Assembly (NCBI GenBank): GCA_018241765.1
Contig: JAFEDD010000031.1
Coordinates: 29,226 to 93,225 of the forward strand
Length of the DNA: 64,000 nt
Direction of reading: 5' to 3'
DNA from: Pseudomonadota bacterium
GTDB lineage: Bacteria > Pseudomonadota > Gammaproteobacteria > Burkholderiales > Casimicrobiaceae
Both the position numbers and the translations under genes were made by a program. This document shows, piece by piece, positions 35,089 to 44,767 of this stretch. The notes under the pieces are model-generated. The model saw only the letters and a list, made by a program, of their open reading frames with translations. It searched no databases and had not been told where the DNA came from. The first letter of the stretch is position 1, and each line of letters starts with the position of its first letter.

Positions 35089-37377
35089 TCAGCGCGCCGT
35101 GTTGGCGTCGACCACCGCGAGTGCCGTGAGGTTCACGATGCGGCGCACCGTCGCGCTCGGTGTCAGGATGTGCGCGGGATAGGCACAACCAAGCAGGATC
35201 GGGCCGATGGCGACGTTGTGCCCGGCGGCGGTCTTCAGCAGGTTGTAGGCGATGTTGGCGGCATCGATGTTCGGAAACACCAGCAGGTTGGCCGATCCGG
35301 TCAGCGTGCCGTCGAGTACGCCGCCGCGCATCTCCTCGTCGAGCGCGCAATCGCCGTGCATCTCGCCGTCCACCTCGAAATCCGGCGCCCGGCGGCGGAT
35401 CAGCGCGAGCGCGTCGCGCATCTTCACCGCCGACGGCTGGCTCGACGTGCCGTAATTGGAGTGCGACAACAACGCCGCCTTGGGTTCGATGCCGAAGCGG
35501 CGCAGTTCCTCTGCCGCCATCAGCGTGATCTCGGCGATCTGCTCGGCACTCGGGTCGTAGTTGACGTGCGTATCGACGAGAAACACCAACCGTCCGGGCA
35601 ACATCAGCCCGTTCATCGCGGCGTAGCAATGCGCACCCTTTTGCAGTCCGAGCACCTGATCGATATAGCGCAGGTGCATCTCGTTGCTGCCATAGGTGCC
35701 ACAGACCAGCGCGTCGGCGTCGCCCTTGCGCACCATCATGGCACCGATCAACGTCAGCCGTCGGCGCATCTCGATCTTCGCCAACTGTTGCGCGATGCCA
35801 CGGCGATGCATCAGGCGGTGATACTCCTGCCAGTAGTCGCGAAAACGCGCATCGTGCTCGGGGTTCACGATTTCGACATCGACGCCGGGCTTGAGCCGCA
35901 ACCCGAAGCGCTCCACGCGTTGCTCGAACACCGCGGGCCGGGCGACCACGATCGGCCGCGCGATGCCCTCGTCGAGCACGACCTGCAACGCGCGCATCAC
36001 CCGCTCGTCCTCGCCTTCGCAGAAGACGACCCGGCGCGGGTTGTGGCGTGCCGCGTCGAACACCGGCTTCATCGCCGCGCCGGAGTGATAGACGAACTGC
36101 GTGAGGTGCTGGCGGTAGGCGGCGAAGTCCTCGATCGAGCGCGTGGCGACGCCGGAGTCCATCGCGGCCTTGGCCACGGCCGGCGCGATGCGCACGATCA
36201 GTCGCGGATCGAAGGGCTTCGGAATCAGGTATTCCGGGCCAAAGGAGACGCCGGTCAGGTCGCCATAAGCGGCCGCGACCTGGTCGTTCTGCTCGGCCAT
36301 CGCAAGTTCCGCCAGCGCCTGAACGGCGGCGATCTTCATCGCCTCGTTGATCGTCGTCGCTCCCACGTCGAGCGCACCGCGGAAGATGAACGGAAAGCAC
36401 AGCACGTTGTTGACCTGATTCGGATAGTCGCTGCGCCCGGTGGCGATGATCGCGTCGGGCCGCGCGAGCTTGACGAGATCGGGCATGATCTCCGGTTCGG
36501 GGTTCGCGAGCGCCATGACGAGCGGCTTCGCGGCCATGTGCGCAAGCCATTCGGGTTTCACGACACGTGCCGCAGAGAGGCCGAGAAACATATCGGCCCC
36601 CACGAGGAGCTGCTCCAGCGTGCGCAATTGCGTCGCCTGCGCGTAGCGCGCCTTGTTGTCGTCCATCAGTTCGGTGCGACCCTGATAGACGACGCCCGCG
36701 ATGTCGGCGACCCAGATGTTTTCGCGCCGCACGCCGACGGCGACCAGCATGTCGAGGCAGGCGAGCGCCGCCGCGCCGGCGCCCGAGCAGACGACCTTGA
36801 CCTCCGACGCCTTTTTGCCGACGACCCGCAGCGCGTTGGTGAACGCGGCGCCGACGATGATCGCGGTGCCATGCTGGTCGTCGTGGAAGACGGGAATTTT
36901 CATCCGCTCGCGCAGCTTGCGCTCGATGTAGAAGCACTCCGGCGCCTTGATGTCCTCAAGGTTGATGCCGCCAAAGGTCGGCTCCAGCGCCGCGATGTGC
37001 TCGATCAGGCGATCGGGGTCGAGCTCGTTGAGTTCGATGTCGAAGCAATCCAGACCGGCGAATTTCTTGAAGAGCACCGCCTTGCCCTCCATCACCGGCT
37101 TCGCCGCGAGCGGCCCGATGTGACCGAGCCCGAGCACCGCCGTGCCATTGGTGACCACGCCGACCAGATTGCCGCGCGCCGTGAGGTTGAACGCCTCGCG
37201 CGGGTCGCGCACGATCTCGTCGCAGGCGAAGCCGACGCCGGGCGAATAGGCGAGCGCCAGATCGCGCTGCGTGGTCAGCGCCTTCGTGGCGTGAATTTCC
37301 AGCTTGCCGGCGATGGGATGGCGGTGGTAATCGAGCGCGGCCTCTTTCAGCGTCAGTGCTTTCGTCGTGTCAGCCAT
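35089..37377 (-). CDS. maeB: NADP-dependent malic enzyme with phosphotransacetylase-like domain
   Basis: A 762-residue hybrid malic enzyme. The N-terminal 420 residues carry [48 protein letters not shown] and a nucleotide-binding [15 protein letters not shown]. The C-terminal 330 residues are a phosphate acetyl/butyryltransferase-like domain ([15 protein letters not shown] and [20 protein letters not shown]). In characterised MaeB the C-terminal domain is regulatory, sensing acetyl-CoA, rather than catalytic. The reaction is malate to pyruvate plus CO2 and NADPH. A 222-bp divergent spacer separates it from the aldehyde dehydrogenase. Confidence 0.96.
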   Translation of the reverse strand: MADTTKALTLKEAALDYHRHPIAGKLEIHATKALTTQRDLALAYSPGVGFACDEIVRDPREAFNLTARGNLVGVVTNGTAVLGLGHIGPLAAKPVMEGKAVLFKKFAGLDCFDIELNELDPDRLIEHIAALEPTFGGINLEDIKAPECFYIERKLRERMKIPVFHDDQHGTAIIVGAAFTNALRVVGKKASEVKVVCSGAGAAALACLDMLVAVGVRRENIWVADIAGVVYQGRTELMDDNKARYAQATQLRTLEQLLVGADMFLGLSAARVVKPEWLAHMAAKPLVMALANPEPEIMPDLVKLARPDAIIATGRSDYPNQVNNVLCFPFIFRGALDVGATTINEAMKIAAVQALAELAMAEQNDQVAAAYGDLTGVSFGPEYLIPKPFDPRLIVRIAPAVAKAAMDSGVATRSIEDFAAYRQHLTQFVYHSGAAMKPVFDAARHNPRRVVFCEGEDERVMRALQVVLDEGIARPIVVARPAVFEQRVERFGLRLKPGVDVEIVNPEHDARFRDYWQEYHRLMHRRGIAQQLAKIEMRRRLTLIGAMMVRKGDADALVCGTYGSNEMHLRYIDQVLGLQKGAHCYAAMNGLMLPGRLVFLVDTHVNYDPSAEQIAEITLMAAEELRRFGIEPKAALLSHSNYGTSSQPSAVKMRDALALIRRRAPDFEVDGEMHGDCALDEEMRGGVLDGTLTGSANLLVFPNIDAANIAYNLLKTAAGHNVAIGPILLGCAYPAHILTPSATVRRIVNLTALAVVDANTAR

Positions 37378-37599
37378 GGTGTTCGCTCATTTCGTATCGT
37401 GAAATTTTTGTCTGGCGTCAATGCCGCATTGTAGGAGTCGCTCGGTGCCGCCCTCGCGTTCGGCTCGTTCATCGACGACCCCGGCGACGAGGCGCCGATA
37501 CTTTACTCCTGTCGCATTTTCGAGCGTCGAGCGGGGCCGCGCATGCGTCTCGCGCGACAATGCGCCTTTCATCGTTTCACCGTCACCGCAGGAATCGTC

Positions 37600-39120
37600 A
37601 TGACCGAGCTCGATGCCTCGCTCACCTCGGCCGAAGTCGGCCATTTCATCGCCGGCGCGCCCCGCGCAGGCACTTCCGGCCGCCGCGCCGATGTCTTCAA
37701 CCCGGCCACGGGCGCCGTGGCCCGCACCGTGGCGCTGGCCGATGAGCACGAGGTCGATGCCGCCGTGCGCGCCGCGGCCGTTGCCTTCCCGGCGTGGGCC
37801 GACGCGCCGCCGCTGCGACGCGCCCGCGTGCTCTTCAAATTCCTCGAGCTGATGAACCGGCACAAGAGCGCTCTCGCTCGCGCCATCACCGCCGAGCACG
37901 GCAAGGTGCTGACCGACGCCGAAGGCGAAGTCTCGCGCGCGATCGACGTCGTCGAATTCGCCTGCGGCATTCCGCAACTCTTGAAGGGTGACTACACCGA
38001 ACAGGTCTCGACGGGCATCGACAACTGGACGATGCGGCAACCGCTCGGCGTCGTCGCCGGCATCACGCCGTTCAACTTTCCATGCATGGTGCCGGCGTGG
38101 ATGTTTCCGGTGGCCATCGCCTGCGGCAACAGTTTCGTGCTGAAGCCTTCGCCGATCGATCCGTCGGCCTCGTTGCTGATGGCGCAGCTGTGGCGCGAGG
38201 CCGGACTGCCCGATGGGGTCTTCAGCGTCGTGCAGGGCGACAAGGTGGCGGTGGAGGCGCTGATCGCACACCCCGAGGTGCGCGCGCTGTCCTTCGTCGG
38301 CTCGACGCCGATTGCCGCTTCGATCTACGAGGCTGGCGCTCGCCACGGCAAGCGCGTGCAGGCGCTCGGCGGCGCCAAGAACCACATGATCGTGATGCCC
38401 GACGCCGATCTCGAGCAGGCGGTGGACGCGCTCGTCGGCTCGGCCTACGGTTCGGCGGGCGAGCGCTGCATGGCGATCTCGGTGGCCGTGCTGGTTGGCA
38501 GTGCCGGAGATGCCGTCGTCGCCCGGCTCGTCGAGCGTGCGCGGCAGCTCAAGATCAAGAACGGCATGGAGCTTGACGCCGAGATGGGCCCGATCGTAAG
38601 CCCCGCCGCGCTCGAGCGCATCCACGGCTACATCGAGGACGGCGTGAGGGCGGGAGCCAAGCTGCTGGTCGACGGGCGCGGCCACCGCGTGCCGGGGCAC
38701 GAGCACGGCTTCTGGCTCGGCGGCACGCTGTTCGATCGCGTCACGCCCGACATGCGCATCTATCGCGAGGAGATCTTCGGGCCCGTGCTGTGCTGCGTGC
38801 GGGTGCCCGACTTCGCCGCCGCGATTGCGCTCGTCAACGCGCACGAATTCGCCAACGGCGTCTCCTGCTTCACGCGCGACGGCCATGTGGCCCGCGAGTT
38901 CGCGCGCCGCATCGAAGTGGGCATGGTCGGCGTCAACGTACCGATTCCGGTGCCGATGGCGTGGCATGGTTTCGGCGGCTGGAAGCGCAGCCTGTTTGGC
39001 GACATGCATGCCTACGGCGAGGAAGGCGTGCGCTTCTACACGCGGCAAAAGAGCGTCATGCAGCGCTGGCCGGAATCGATCGCCAAGGGGGCCGAATTCA
39101 CGATGCCGACTGCGCGCTGA
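37600..39120 (+). CDS. mmsA: CoA-acylating methylmalonate-semialdehyde dehydrogenase
   Basis: A 506-residue aldehyde dehydrogenase. The family block [20 protein letters not shown]-binding SFVGSTPIA, and catalytic Cys in [11 protein letters not shown] are all present. The phrase [16 protein letters not shown], with Asn in place of the usual Glu region, marks the CoA-acylating MMSDH subgroup, which makes propionyl-CoA or acetyl-CoA from semialdehydes in valine and inositol degradation. AGGA lies nine bases before the chosen ATG; an earlier in-frame start adds a basic tail that the family lacks. No other valine pathway gene is adjacent. Confidence 0.9.
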   Translation: MTELDASLTSAEVGHFIAGAPRAGTSGRRADVFNPATGAVARTVALADEHEVDAAVRAAAVAFPAWADAPPLRRARVLFKFLELMNRHKSALARAITAEHGKVLTDAEGEVSRAIDVVEFACGIPQLLKGDYTEQVSTGIDNWTMRQPLGVVAGITPFNFPCMVPAWMFPVAIACGNSFVLKPSPIDPSASLLMAQLWREAGLPDGVFSVVQGDKVAVEALIAHPEVRALSFVGSTPIAASIYEAGARHGKRVQALGGAKNHMIVMPDADLEQAVDALVGSAYGSAGERCMAISVAVLVGSAGDAVVARLVERARQLKIKNGMELDAEMGPIVSPAALERIHGYIEDGVRAGAKLLVDGRGHRVPGHEHGFWLGGTLFDRVTPDMRIYREEIFGPVLCCVRVPDFAAAIALVNAHEFANGVSCFTRDGHVAREFARRIEVGMVGVNVPIPVPMAWHGFGGWKRSLFGDMHAYGEEGVRFYTRQKSVMQRWPESIAKGAEFTMPTAR

Positions 39121-39150
39121 GAACCGCCGAAGCACCCATTTCGACCCAAC

Positions 39151-39265
39151 AACTTTGTCGTGAAACCCGCATCCATGACGGGCTTGCAGCTTGGTTTCAT
39201 GGAAAGTCGACAAGCGCCGTTTTCGCGTTGCAAGCCTGTCATGGATGCGGTTCTCGACAAAAAGT
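39151..39265. repeat. 115-bp inverted-repeat element, copy 1
   Basis: Two arms of about 40 bases face each other. The left arm contains GCATCCATGACGGGCTTGC and the right arm GCAAGCCTGTCATGGATGC, its near-perfect complement. The outer ends, AACTTTGTCG and CGACAAAAAGT, also pair. A central 30-40 bases include AAAGTCGA. It fills the spacer between mmsA and the racemase gene. A copy of identical length occurs at 48438-48552 and a degraded copy at 57521-57605. No ORF is inside, so it is MITE-like or a large BIME/REP-type hairpin. Confidence 0.8.
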
Positions 39266-39304
39266 CATACCGATAACCCGCATCGACGGAACCGATCGCC
39301 CGCA

Positions 39305-40012
39305 ATGAAAACCATCGGACTCATCGGCGGCATGAGCTGGGAGTCGACCGCGCTCTACTACCGCCTCATCAACGAAACGGTGAAGGCTCGCCTGGGCGGT
39401 CTGCACTCGGCGAAGCTCGTCCTCCTCAGCGTGGACTTCCACGACATCGAGGCCATGCAGCGAGCGCACGACTGGACGGCCGCCGCAGGGGCCATGGCGG
39501 ACGCCGCGCGCCGCCTCGACGCCGCGGGCGCGCAATGCATCGTGCTCGCCACGAACACCATGCACAAGGTGGCCGACGCCATCGAGCGCGCCACGACACG
39601 ACCGCTGCTGCACATCGCCGACCCGACGGCGGCCGCCATCCGCGCGGCGGGGCATCGCCGTATCGGGCTCCTCGGCACCGCCTTCACGATGGCCGAGGCC
39701 TTCTACCGCGACCGCCTCGCCGCGCGGCACGGGCTCGACGTCATCGTGCCCGAGGCCGACGACGCCCAGTGCGTCCACCGCATCATCTACGACGAACTCT
39801 GCCTCGGCCGCGTGCTCGAACCTTCGCGCCAACGCTACCGGGAAGTCATGGCAAAACTCGTCGCCCGTGGTGCCGAAGCGATCATCCTCGGCTGCACCGA
39901 GATCACGATGCTGGTCGGCACGGCCGACGCTACCGTACCGCTGTTCGACACCACCGAACTGCACGCCCGCGGCGCGGCCAACTGGGCCATGGGGATCGAT
40001 GCGCCGGACTGA
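39305..40012 (+). CDS. ygeA: Aspartate/glutamate racemase family protein (YgeA/L-DER-like)
   Basis: A 235-residue racemase. Family marks are IGLIGGMSWESTALYYR at the start, LATNTMHK and ILGCTEITML. Counting from the ATG places Thr83 and Cys197 at the two catalytic positions. This Thr/Cys pair is the one described for the E. coli L-aspartate/glutamate racemase, rather than the Cys/Cys pair of classical aspartate racemases. The ATG is used although an earlier in-frame start exists inside the repeat element. A 3' fragment of this gene recurs 1.4 kb downstream. Confidence 0.88.
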   Translation: MKTIGLIGGMSWESTALYYRLINETVKARLGGLHSAKLVLLSVDFHDIEAMQRAHDWTAAAGAMADAARRLDAAGAQCIVLATNTMHKVADAIERATTRPLLHIADPTAAAIRAAGHRRIGLLGTAFTMAEAFYRDRLAARHGLDVIVPEADDAQCVHRIIYDELCLGRVLEPSRQRYREVMAKLVARGAEAIILGCTEITMLVGTADATVPLFDTTELHARGAANWAMGIDAPD

Positions 40013-40100
40013 GGCGAGCCACGGCCAACGCGAATGCCTCATTCGGCATCGGTGTTCCGTCTGCTCTCGAACGCGCGCCGCCGCCTTCGGTTACGACCGG

Positions 40101-40600
40101 TAGGCGCGGGCTTGACCGCGCTTGGCCGCATTCGATGACCGCCGGCGATGACCAACCCCACCAAAGCGACGTCAAGCCGTCGCCTACAACCCGTAGGCGC
40201 GGGCTCGACCGCGCTTGGCTGCATTCGATGACCGCTGGCGATGACCAACCCACGCAAGCGACGTCAAGCCGTCGCCTACAACCTGTAGGCGCGGGCTTGA
40301 CCGCGCTTGGCCGCATTCGATGATCGGCGCCGATGACCAACCGCACGAAAGCGACGTCAAGCCGTCGCCTACAGCCTGTAGGCGCGGGCTTGACCGCGCT
40401 TGGCCGCATTCGATGACCGGCGGCGATGACCAACCCACGAAAGCGACGTCAAGCCGTCGCCTACAACATGTAGGCGCAGGCTTGACCGCGCTTGGCCGCA
40501 TTCAATGACCGCTGGTGATGCCCCCCAAGAAAGCGACGTCAAGCCGTCGCCTACAACATGTAGGCGCGGGCTTGACCGCGCTGGACTACGTTCGATGACG
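40101..40600. repeat. Tandem array of a 90-93-bp hairpin unit, six copies
   Basis: The start TAGGCGC(G/A)GGCTTGACCGCG recurs at 40101, 40193, 40286, 40379, 40471 and 40561, giving spacings of 92, 93, 93, 92 and 90 bases. Each junction carries an inverted repeat, TCAAGCCGTCGCCTACA followed after three bases by TGTAGGCGCGGGCTTGA, so the array can form five strong hairpins. The hairpin resembles Pseudomonas REP sequences. Because 93 is divisible by three, false ORFs run through on both strands. The flanks 40013-40100 and 40601-40770 hold no recognisable gene. Confidence 0.9.
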
Positions 40601-40770
40601 GCGTCCGCAAGATCGATTCGTGCAGCAGGCGCATCGGAACGGAATCGCCCACCATGCCTGCTTCTCGCATCGAACGGCGGGGTTGGCGGGCGCAACCGTC
40701 GAATTCGTTCCGGCGATTGCGACCGGTTCATGGTTTAGCCAACCGCATCTCGACATTATTGGCCGCCCGC

Positions 40771-41199
40771 TCAAATTGTGTGAGTGCTGCACGTGCCTGC
40801 GACCCCTGTTGATCGTTTGTCGTATTCATTCTTCTTTTTTGCCGTAACGGGCGATATTTTCACAGTTAAAAAATGCCTCGCAAATCGTCGCTTGTAGCGA
40901 AAGCCAAATGGCAAAAACGGCAGCGCGACAGGGCGTCCGGTTTTACGAATCTCGAGCCGGTACGTTTCATGATTGAGAAAATAGGTAAAGTCGATCGTGT
41001 GGCAGTCTTCGCCGACCACTCTGAAGATGCCATCAGCCATCAGCGCACCTGCCTCAAGTGCATCAACGATTTCACCATCCCGGTCTTGAAGGTAGACGTG
41101 CAGCAGATTATCGTAGGGCGCACCTTCATCCCGACAGATGAGCACTCGCCCATCGTCAAAGACTCGCCGATATACCTCGCCTTCGCCAGCCAGTTGCAT
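40771..41199 (-). CDS. Hypothetical protein in AT-richer segment
   Basis: A 142-residue protein I do not recognise. AAAGGA lies seven bases before the ATG, a good ribosome site, and the composition is protein-like: VYRRVFDDGRVLICRDEGAP, then LLHVYLQDRDGEIVDALEAG and FTYFLNHETYRLEIRKTGRP. It appears to be a small soluble alpha/beta or beta-rich protein with a basic, Lys-rich tail. No signal peptide. The DNA is clearly AT-richer than the neighbours (25 G/C of 60 at 40801-40860). It sits between the tandem array and a racemase relic, so recent acquisition is likely. Confidence 0.6.
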   Translation of the reverse strand: MQLAGEGEVYRRVFDDGRVLICRDEGAPYDNLLHVYLQDRDGEIVDALEAGALMADGIFRVVGEDCHTIDFTYFLNHETYRLEIRKTGRPVALPFLPFGFRYKRRFARHFLTVKISPVTAKKKNEYDKRSTGVAGTCSTHTI

Positions 41200-41337
41200 T
41201 CAATTTCCTTTTCAAAAAAGCAACCTTGGAAAGGCCGTTTGAACAATGAGAGAACGGATTTTCTCTGCTCGACAATGCGGAGTCAATGCGTATCGCTTCA
41301 GCACGACCGATATGGCGTGACACCGGCGCACGGGCCA

Positions 41338-41416
41338 TGCAACCACGGTACCGCTGTTCGACACCACCGAACTGCACGCACGCGGCGCGCCCAATTGGGC
41401 CATGGCGCTCGCTGCG
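41338..41416 (+). pseudogene. Relic of racemase 3' end
   Basis: The segment matches the last 75 or so bases of the racemase gene (39930-40005), including an uninterrupted identical stretch of more than 30 bases. It reads VPLFDTTELHARGAPNWAMA, against VPLFDTTELHARGAANWAMG in the intact gene. Nothing upstream in this frame resembles the rest of the racemase. It is therefore a fragment left by duplication or recombination, not a gene. Confidence 0.85.
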
Positions 41417-41445
41417 CCCCGTCGCGGCGGCGCGCTTGCGATCGC

Positions 41446-43314
41446 TCAGCCGCCGTTGACGATGGCCAGAAGGGCGCTGCCGTAGCGCGCGAGCTTGTTC
41501 TGCCCGATACCGCTCACACCCGCGAGCGCGGCCTCGTCGCTCGGGCGGCGGCACGCGATCTCGCGCAGCACGCTGTCGTGCAGGATCACGAACGCCGGCA
41601 CGTTGGCGGCGCGCGCCGCGTCGAGCCGCCACGCCCGAAGCCGCTCGTAGAGCGCTTCGTCATCATCGGACAAGGTGTCGGTGGCCGAGCGCTCGCGCGA
41701 ACGCGGCGCGTTGCGACCGGCGTCGGCATCGGCGCCGCGACGGCGTCCCGCCGTGCGCTTGCCCTGTGGCGGCACCCGCAGTTCGCGCAGCATCGCGGAC
41801 TCCTCGCCACGTAGCACGGGGCGTGCGGCCTCGGTCAAGCGCAGCGCGCCATAGGCCGTGACGTCGATCTCCACCCAACCCCGCGTGACGATCTGGCGCA
41901 ACACGCTACGCCAGGCGTTGTCATCGAGCGCGTGTCCCATGCCAAAGAGCGCGAGCCGGTCGTGTCCGCGCGAGCGCACCGCTTCACTCTGCACGCCGCG
42001 CAGCACATCGACCAAATGGTTCGCGCCGAAGCGCTGCCCTGTCCTATAGATCGCCGACATCGCCAACCGCACCGCCTCGGTCGCATCCCACGTGCGCGGC
42101 GCATCGAGGCAGGTGTCGCAGTTGCCGCAACGATAGCCGGCACCCCGATCCTCGCCGAAATAGGCAAGGATGCGCCCGCGCCGACACGCCGTCGTCTCGC
42201 ACAGCCCGAGCAGCGCGTCGAGCTTCACGCGCGACACGCGCTTGAAGTCATCGTTCGCTTCGCTCTGCTCGATGAAGCGGCGCTGCTGCACGACGTCCTG
42301 CAGGCCGTAGATCAAGAGCGCCTCGGCCGCCTCGCCATCGCGCCCGGCGCGCCCCGTCTCCTGATAGAAACTCTCGATGCTCTTGGGCAGATCGAGGTGC
42401 AGCACGAAACGCACGTCGGGTTTGTCGATACCCATGCCGAAGGCGATCGTCGCCACCATGACGAGACCATCCTCGCGCAGAAAACGCGCCTGATGTTCGC
42501 GCCGCGACTCAGCGTCCATGCCGGCGTGATAGGGCAAGGCCGCGACGCCACGTTCGCCAAGCCACGCGGCGACCTGCTCCACCTTGCGCCTTGACAGGCA
42601 ATAGACGATGCCGGCCTCGCCCTCATGCGCTGCGAGAAAGGCGAGCGCCTGCGCCCGCTCGTCGACGCGCTCGTCGATGCGATAGCGGATGTTCGGCCGG
42701 TCGAAGCTCGACACGAACTCACGCGCCGCATCGAACGCGAGCCGTTCGTGAATTTCGCGCCGTGTCAGCGCATCCGCGGTCGCCGTCAGCGCGATGCGCG
42801 GCACGCCGGCATAGCGCGCCGCCAGCAGCGCGAGCTCGAGGTAATCGGCGCGGAAATCGTGCCCCCACTGCGAGACGCAGTGCGCCTCATCGATGGCAAA
42901 GAGCGCGATGCCGCGGCGCGCGTGCACGCGGTCGAGCAGATCGAGAAAGCGCGCGTTGACGAGGCGCTCCGGCGCCACGTAGAGCAGCTTGATGTCACCG
43001 GAAAGAAGCTGGCGCTCCACCGCGAAGGCATCCTGCGCGGCGAGTGTGGAATTCAGAAACGATGCACTCACGCCCAGTTCACGCAGCGCATCGACCTGAT
43101 CCTGCATCAACGCGATGAGCGGCGAGACGACAATCGCCACGCCCTCGCGCACCAACGCCGGAATCTGATAGCACAGCGACTTGCCGCCGCCGGTCGGCAT
43201 CAGCACCAACGCATCACCGCCGCCGATCACATGCTCGATGATCGCCGCCTGCGAGTCGCGAAACGAGGGATACCCGAATACCGTGCGCAGCACGGAGAGA
43301 GCGCGGGAGGACAA
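41446..43314 (-). CDS. recQ: ATP-dependent DNA helicase RecQ
   Basis: A 622-residue helicase. Motif I is [13 protein letters not shown], motif [17 protein letters not shown], motif [10 protein letters not shown] and motif [12 protein letters not shown]. Four cysteines of the zinc-binding RQC region appear in [17 protein letters not shown] and CGNCDTC. A winged-helix part and a C-terminal HRDC domain ([17 protein letters not shown]) follow. An Arg/Ala-rich linker separates RQC from HRDC. RecQ unwinds DNA for recombination and fork repair. Length and order match bacterial RecQ. A 199-bp spacer separates it from the lipoprotein gene upstream. Confidence 0.96.
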   Translation of the reverse strand: MSSRALSVLRTVFGYPSFRDSQAAIIEHVIGGGDALVLMPTGGGKSLCYQIPALVREGVAIVVSPLIALMQDQVDALRELGVSASFLNSTLAAQDAFAVERQLLSGDIKLLYVAPERLVNARFLDLLDRVHARRGIALFAIDEAHCVSQWGHDFRADYLELALLAARYAGVPRIALTATADALTRREIHERLAFDAAREFVSSFDRPNIRYRIDERVDERAQALAFLAAHEGEAGIVYCLSRRKVEQVAAWLGERGVAALPYHAGMDAESRREHQARFLREDGLVMVATIAFGMGIDKPDVRFVLHLDLPKSIESFYQETGRAGRDGEAAEALLIYGLQDVVQQRRFIEQSEANDDFKRVSRVKLDALLGLCETTACRRGRILAYFGEDRGAGYRCGNCDTCLDAPRTWDATEAVRLAMSAIYRTGQRFGANHLVDVLRGVQSEAVRSRGHDRLALFGMGHALDDNAWRSVLRQIVTRGWVEIDVTAYGALRLTEAARPVLRGEESAMLRELRVPPQGKRTAGRRRGADADAGRNAPRSRERSATDTLSDDDEALYERLRAWRLDAARAANVPAFVILHDSVLREIACRRPSDEAALAGVSGIGQNKLARYGSALLAIVNGG

Positions 43315-43513
43315 GGCGATGGCGGCAGCAAAAAGAGGCAGCGGGCATTGTAGGGGCCGGCACAGAGGCGTTGCTGCCTTATCCGCGCCGGCGGCGGGTC
43401 GTGTCAGGCGCCAAGTGGTTGCGCGTCGTTGATCTTCCGGATGGTGGGATCAGTTGCCCACCGCCCCGGCCGCAGCCCCCGACGAACCGTGAAGCCGCCG
43501 TCACGCTGCCGCG

Positions 43514-43897
43514 TCAGCGCGGCGTCACGGGCTTGAGCGCGATGACCGTGCGCTGGCCAATCAGCGATAGCTCAGCGCTCTGCCCCACCACCACCGCGCC
43601 GAGTTCCGCCTTCGGCATGCGCAGCGTCGTCGCCGCGAGCGGCGCGGCATTGCCCCCCTGACCGTCGGGTTCCGCCTCGATGCTGACCAGCACCGGGTCG
43701 GGAAGCGCCTCCGCCATCGACGGCGAATTGCGCACGCCGAACCAACCGCGCGACTCCGGCTTGATCGCCACGATCCGTACCCGCACCACAGAATCCGCGC
43801 GGCGACCGGCGGGCCATTCCCAGTTCAACCCATCCTGAGCCATGCAACCTCCCGCAAACATCATGAGACACAGTACCGATGTCACAAAACGATTCAT
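43514..43897 (-). CDS. Small exported lipoprotein, candidate immunity protein
   Basis: A 127-residue protein preceded by AAGGTGG. The N-terminus MNRFVTSVLCLMMFAGGC is a signal sequence with a plausible lipobox (AGGC), so the mature protein would be lipid-anchored from Cys18. The mature part is beta-rich (VVRVRIVAIKPESRGWFGV, then PVLVSIEAEPDG and LGAVVVGQSAELSLIGQ). No family was recognised. It is encoded 40 bp after the permuted papain-like protein on the same strand. An exported small partner of a possible cell-wall hydrolase is the usual layout of an effector-immunity pair. The role is inferred. Confidence 0.55.
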   Translation of the reverse strand: MNRFVTSVLCLMMFAGGCMAQDGLNWEWPAGRRADSVVRVRIVAIKPESRGWFGVRNSPSMAEALPDPVLVSIEAEPDGQGGNAAPLAATTLRMPKAELGAVVVGQSAELSLIGQRTVIALKPVTPR

Positions 43898-43937
43898 CGC
43901 ACCACCTTGAAACGACGCCGCATCCAACTGGCCGCAG

Positions 43938-44501
43938 CTACGGGTCGACCTGCACGTCGTAACCGGCACCGCGAGGCACAAAACCAACGTAGCCAGAGTA
44001 CACCAGAGTCTTGCGAGTCGACGTAACCAACTGCTCAAAAAGATTATCGGGTGTATCCAGCCCAGGGATTCCTCCGGGCAAGATGCCCGCCGCGACGAAG
44101 GCCTTCGACGCATGTGTCGAGCAGTTGTTTCCAAGGATAGCGAACCCCCCTGGACTCCCCGACATCGTTGCCCACGCTGCATCAAACGCTCTCGCTTCCG
44201 CCGGCACCACTTGAACCATTGCGATCGTCGATTTCATGCTGTATTTCTTCGCTTCAACAATGTCGATGTAGTACGGTCGATAGCGTAGAAGCATCGAAAA
44301 ATCGTAGACGATCCCACTCATACCCATTCCCGTGCTGCCAGAACCACTGGTTCCGCGACCCGTGCCGTAGAAGCCCACCGGCGCCCCGGTCGACAAAATG
44401 CAATCGGCGTGCTGCTCCATCACGCCAGGATGGTGGCCACGGCTCGTCTTGCCGCGCACAACCAGTCCGATGTAACCCGAAGTCGGCACAGAAATTGTCA
44501 T
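43938..44501 (-). CDS. Permuted NlpC/P60 (papain-like) family protein, candidate effector
   Basis: A 187-residue protein without signal peptide; GAGG lies eight bases before the chosen ATG. An early histidine region (RGHHPGVMEQHADCIL, H23, H24, H31) precedes the block GNNCSTHASKAFVAAGI (C127, H130) and TPDNLFEQL. A His-first, NC-later order fits permuted papain-like hydrolases, which include cell-wall amidases and some type VI secretion effectors. The Gly/Ser/Met-rich stretch at 47-63 may be a flexible loop. The DNA is AT-richer than its surroundings (27 G/C of 60 at 44221-44280, against 42 at 45361-45420), a sign of transfer. Catalysis is not proven; the fold call is moderate. Confidence 0.5.
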   Translation of the reverse strand: MTISVPTSGYIGLVVRGKTSRGHHPGVMEQHADCILSTGAPVGFYGTGRGTSGSGSTGMGMSGIVYDFSMLLRYRPYYIDIVEAKKYSMKSTIAMVQVVPAEARAFDAAWATMSGSPGGFAILGNNCSTHASKAFVAAGILPGGIPGLDTPDNLFEQLVTSTRKTLVYSGYVGFVPRGAGYDVQVDP

Positions 44502-44767
44502 TTGTGATTCCTCATCTGTCTCCAGTCGTGCTCTATCCAGAACCCAACATGAGCGCACGAACAATTGGTTTGATGGCCCACTGCAGCGATAGACGTACTG
44601 ATCACTCGAAACATGACATGTCGATAACAATATTCACTGTGCAACACCCATCGCGCGCCCCGCCGCTAGGCACAGACTTCGCATCCGAGTCAAACCATTG
44701 CCCATGAATCATTGATTTGTATACGCTGAGACGAAACGCGTAGGGCCCGATTCGCTAACATCACCGC

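Noticed and set aside
39930-40433. Repetitive minus-strand ORF with MRPSAVKPAPTGCRRRLDV repeats
   Set aside because: It arises because the tandem unit is 93 bases, a multiple of three; ORFs appear on both strands and have no ribosome site.
40101-40600. CRISPR array
   Set aside because: The whole 90-93-bp unit is conserved, including the would-be spacers, and no cas gene is near.
40873-41814. 313-residue plus-strand ORF opposite the orphan gene and recQ end
   Set aside because: It runs through the orphan gene antisense, the racemase relic and recQ; no domain and no ribosome site.
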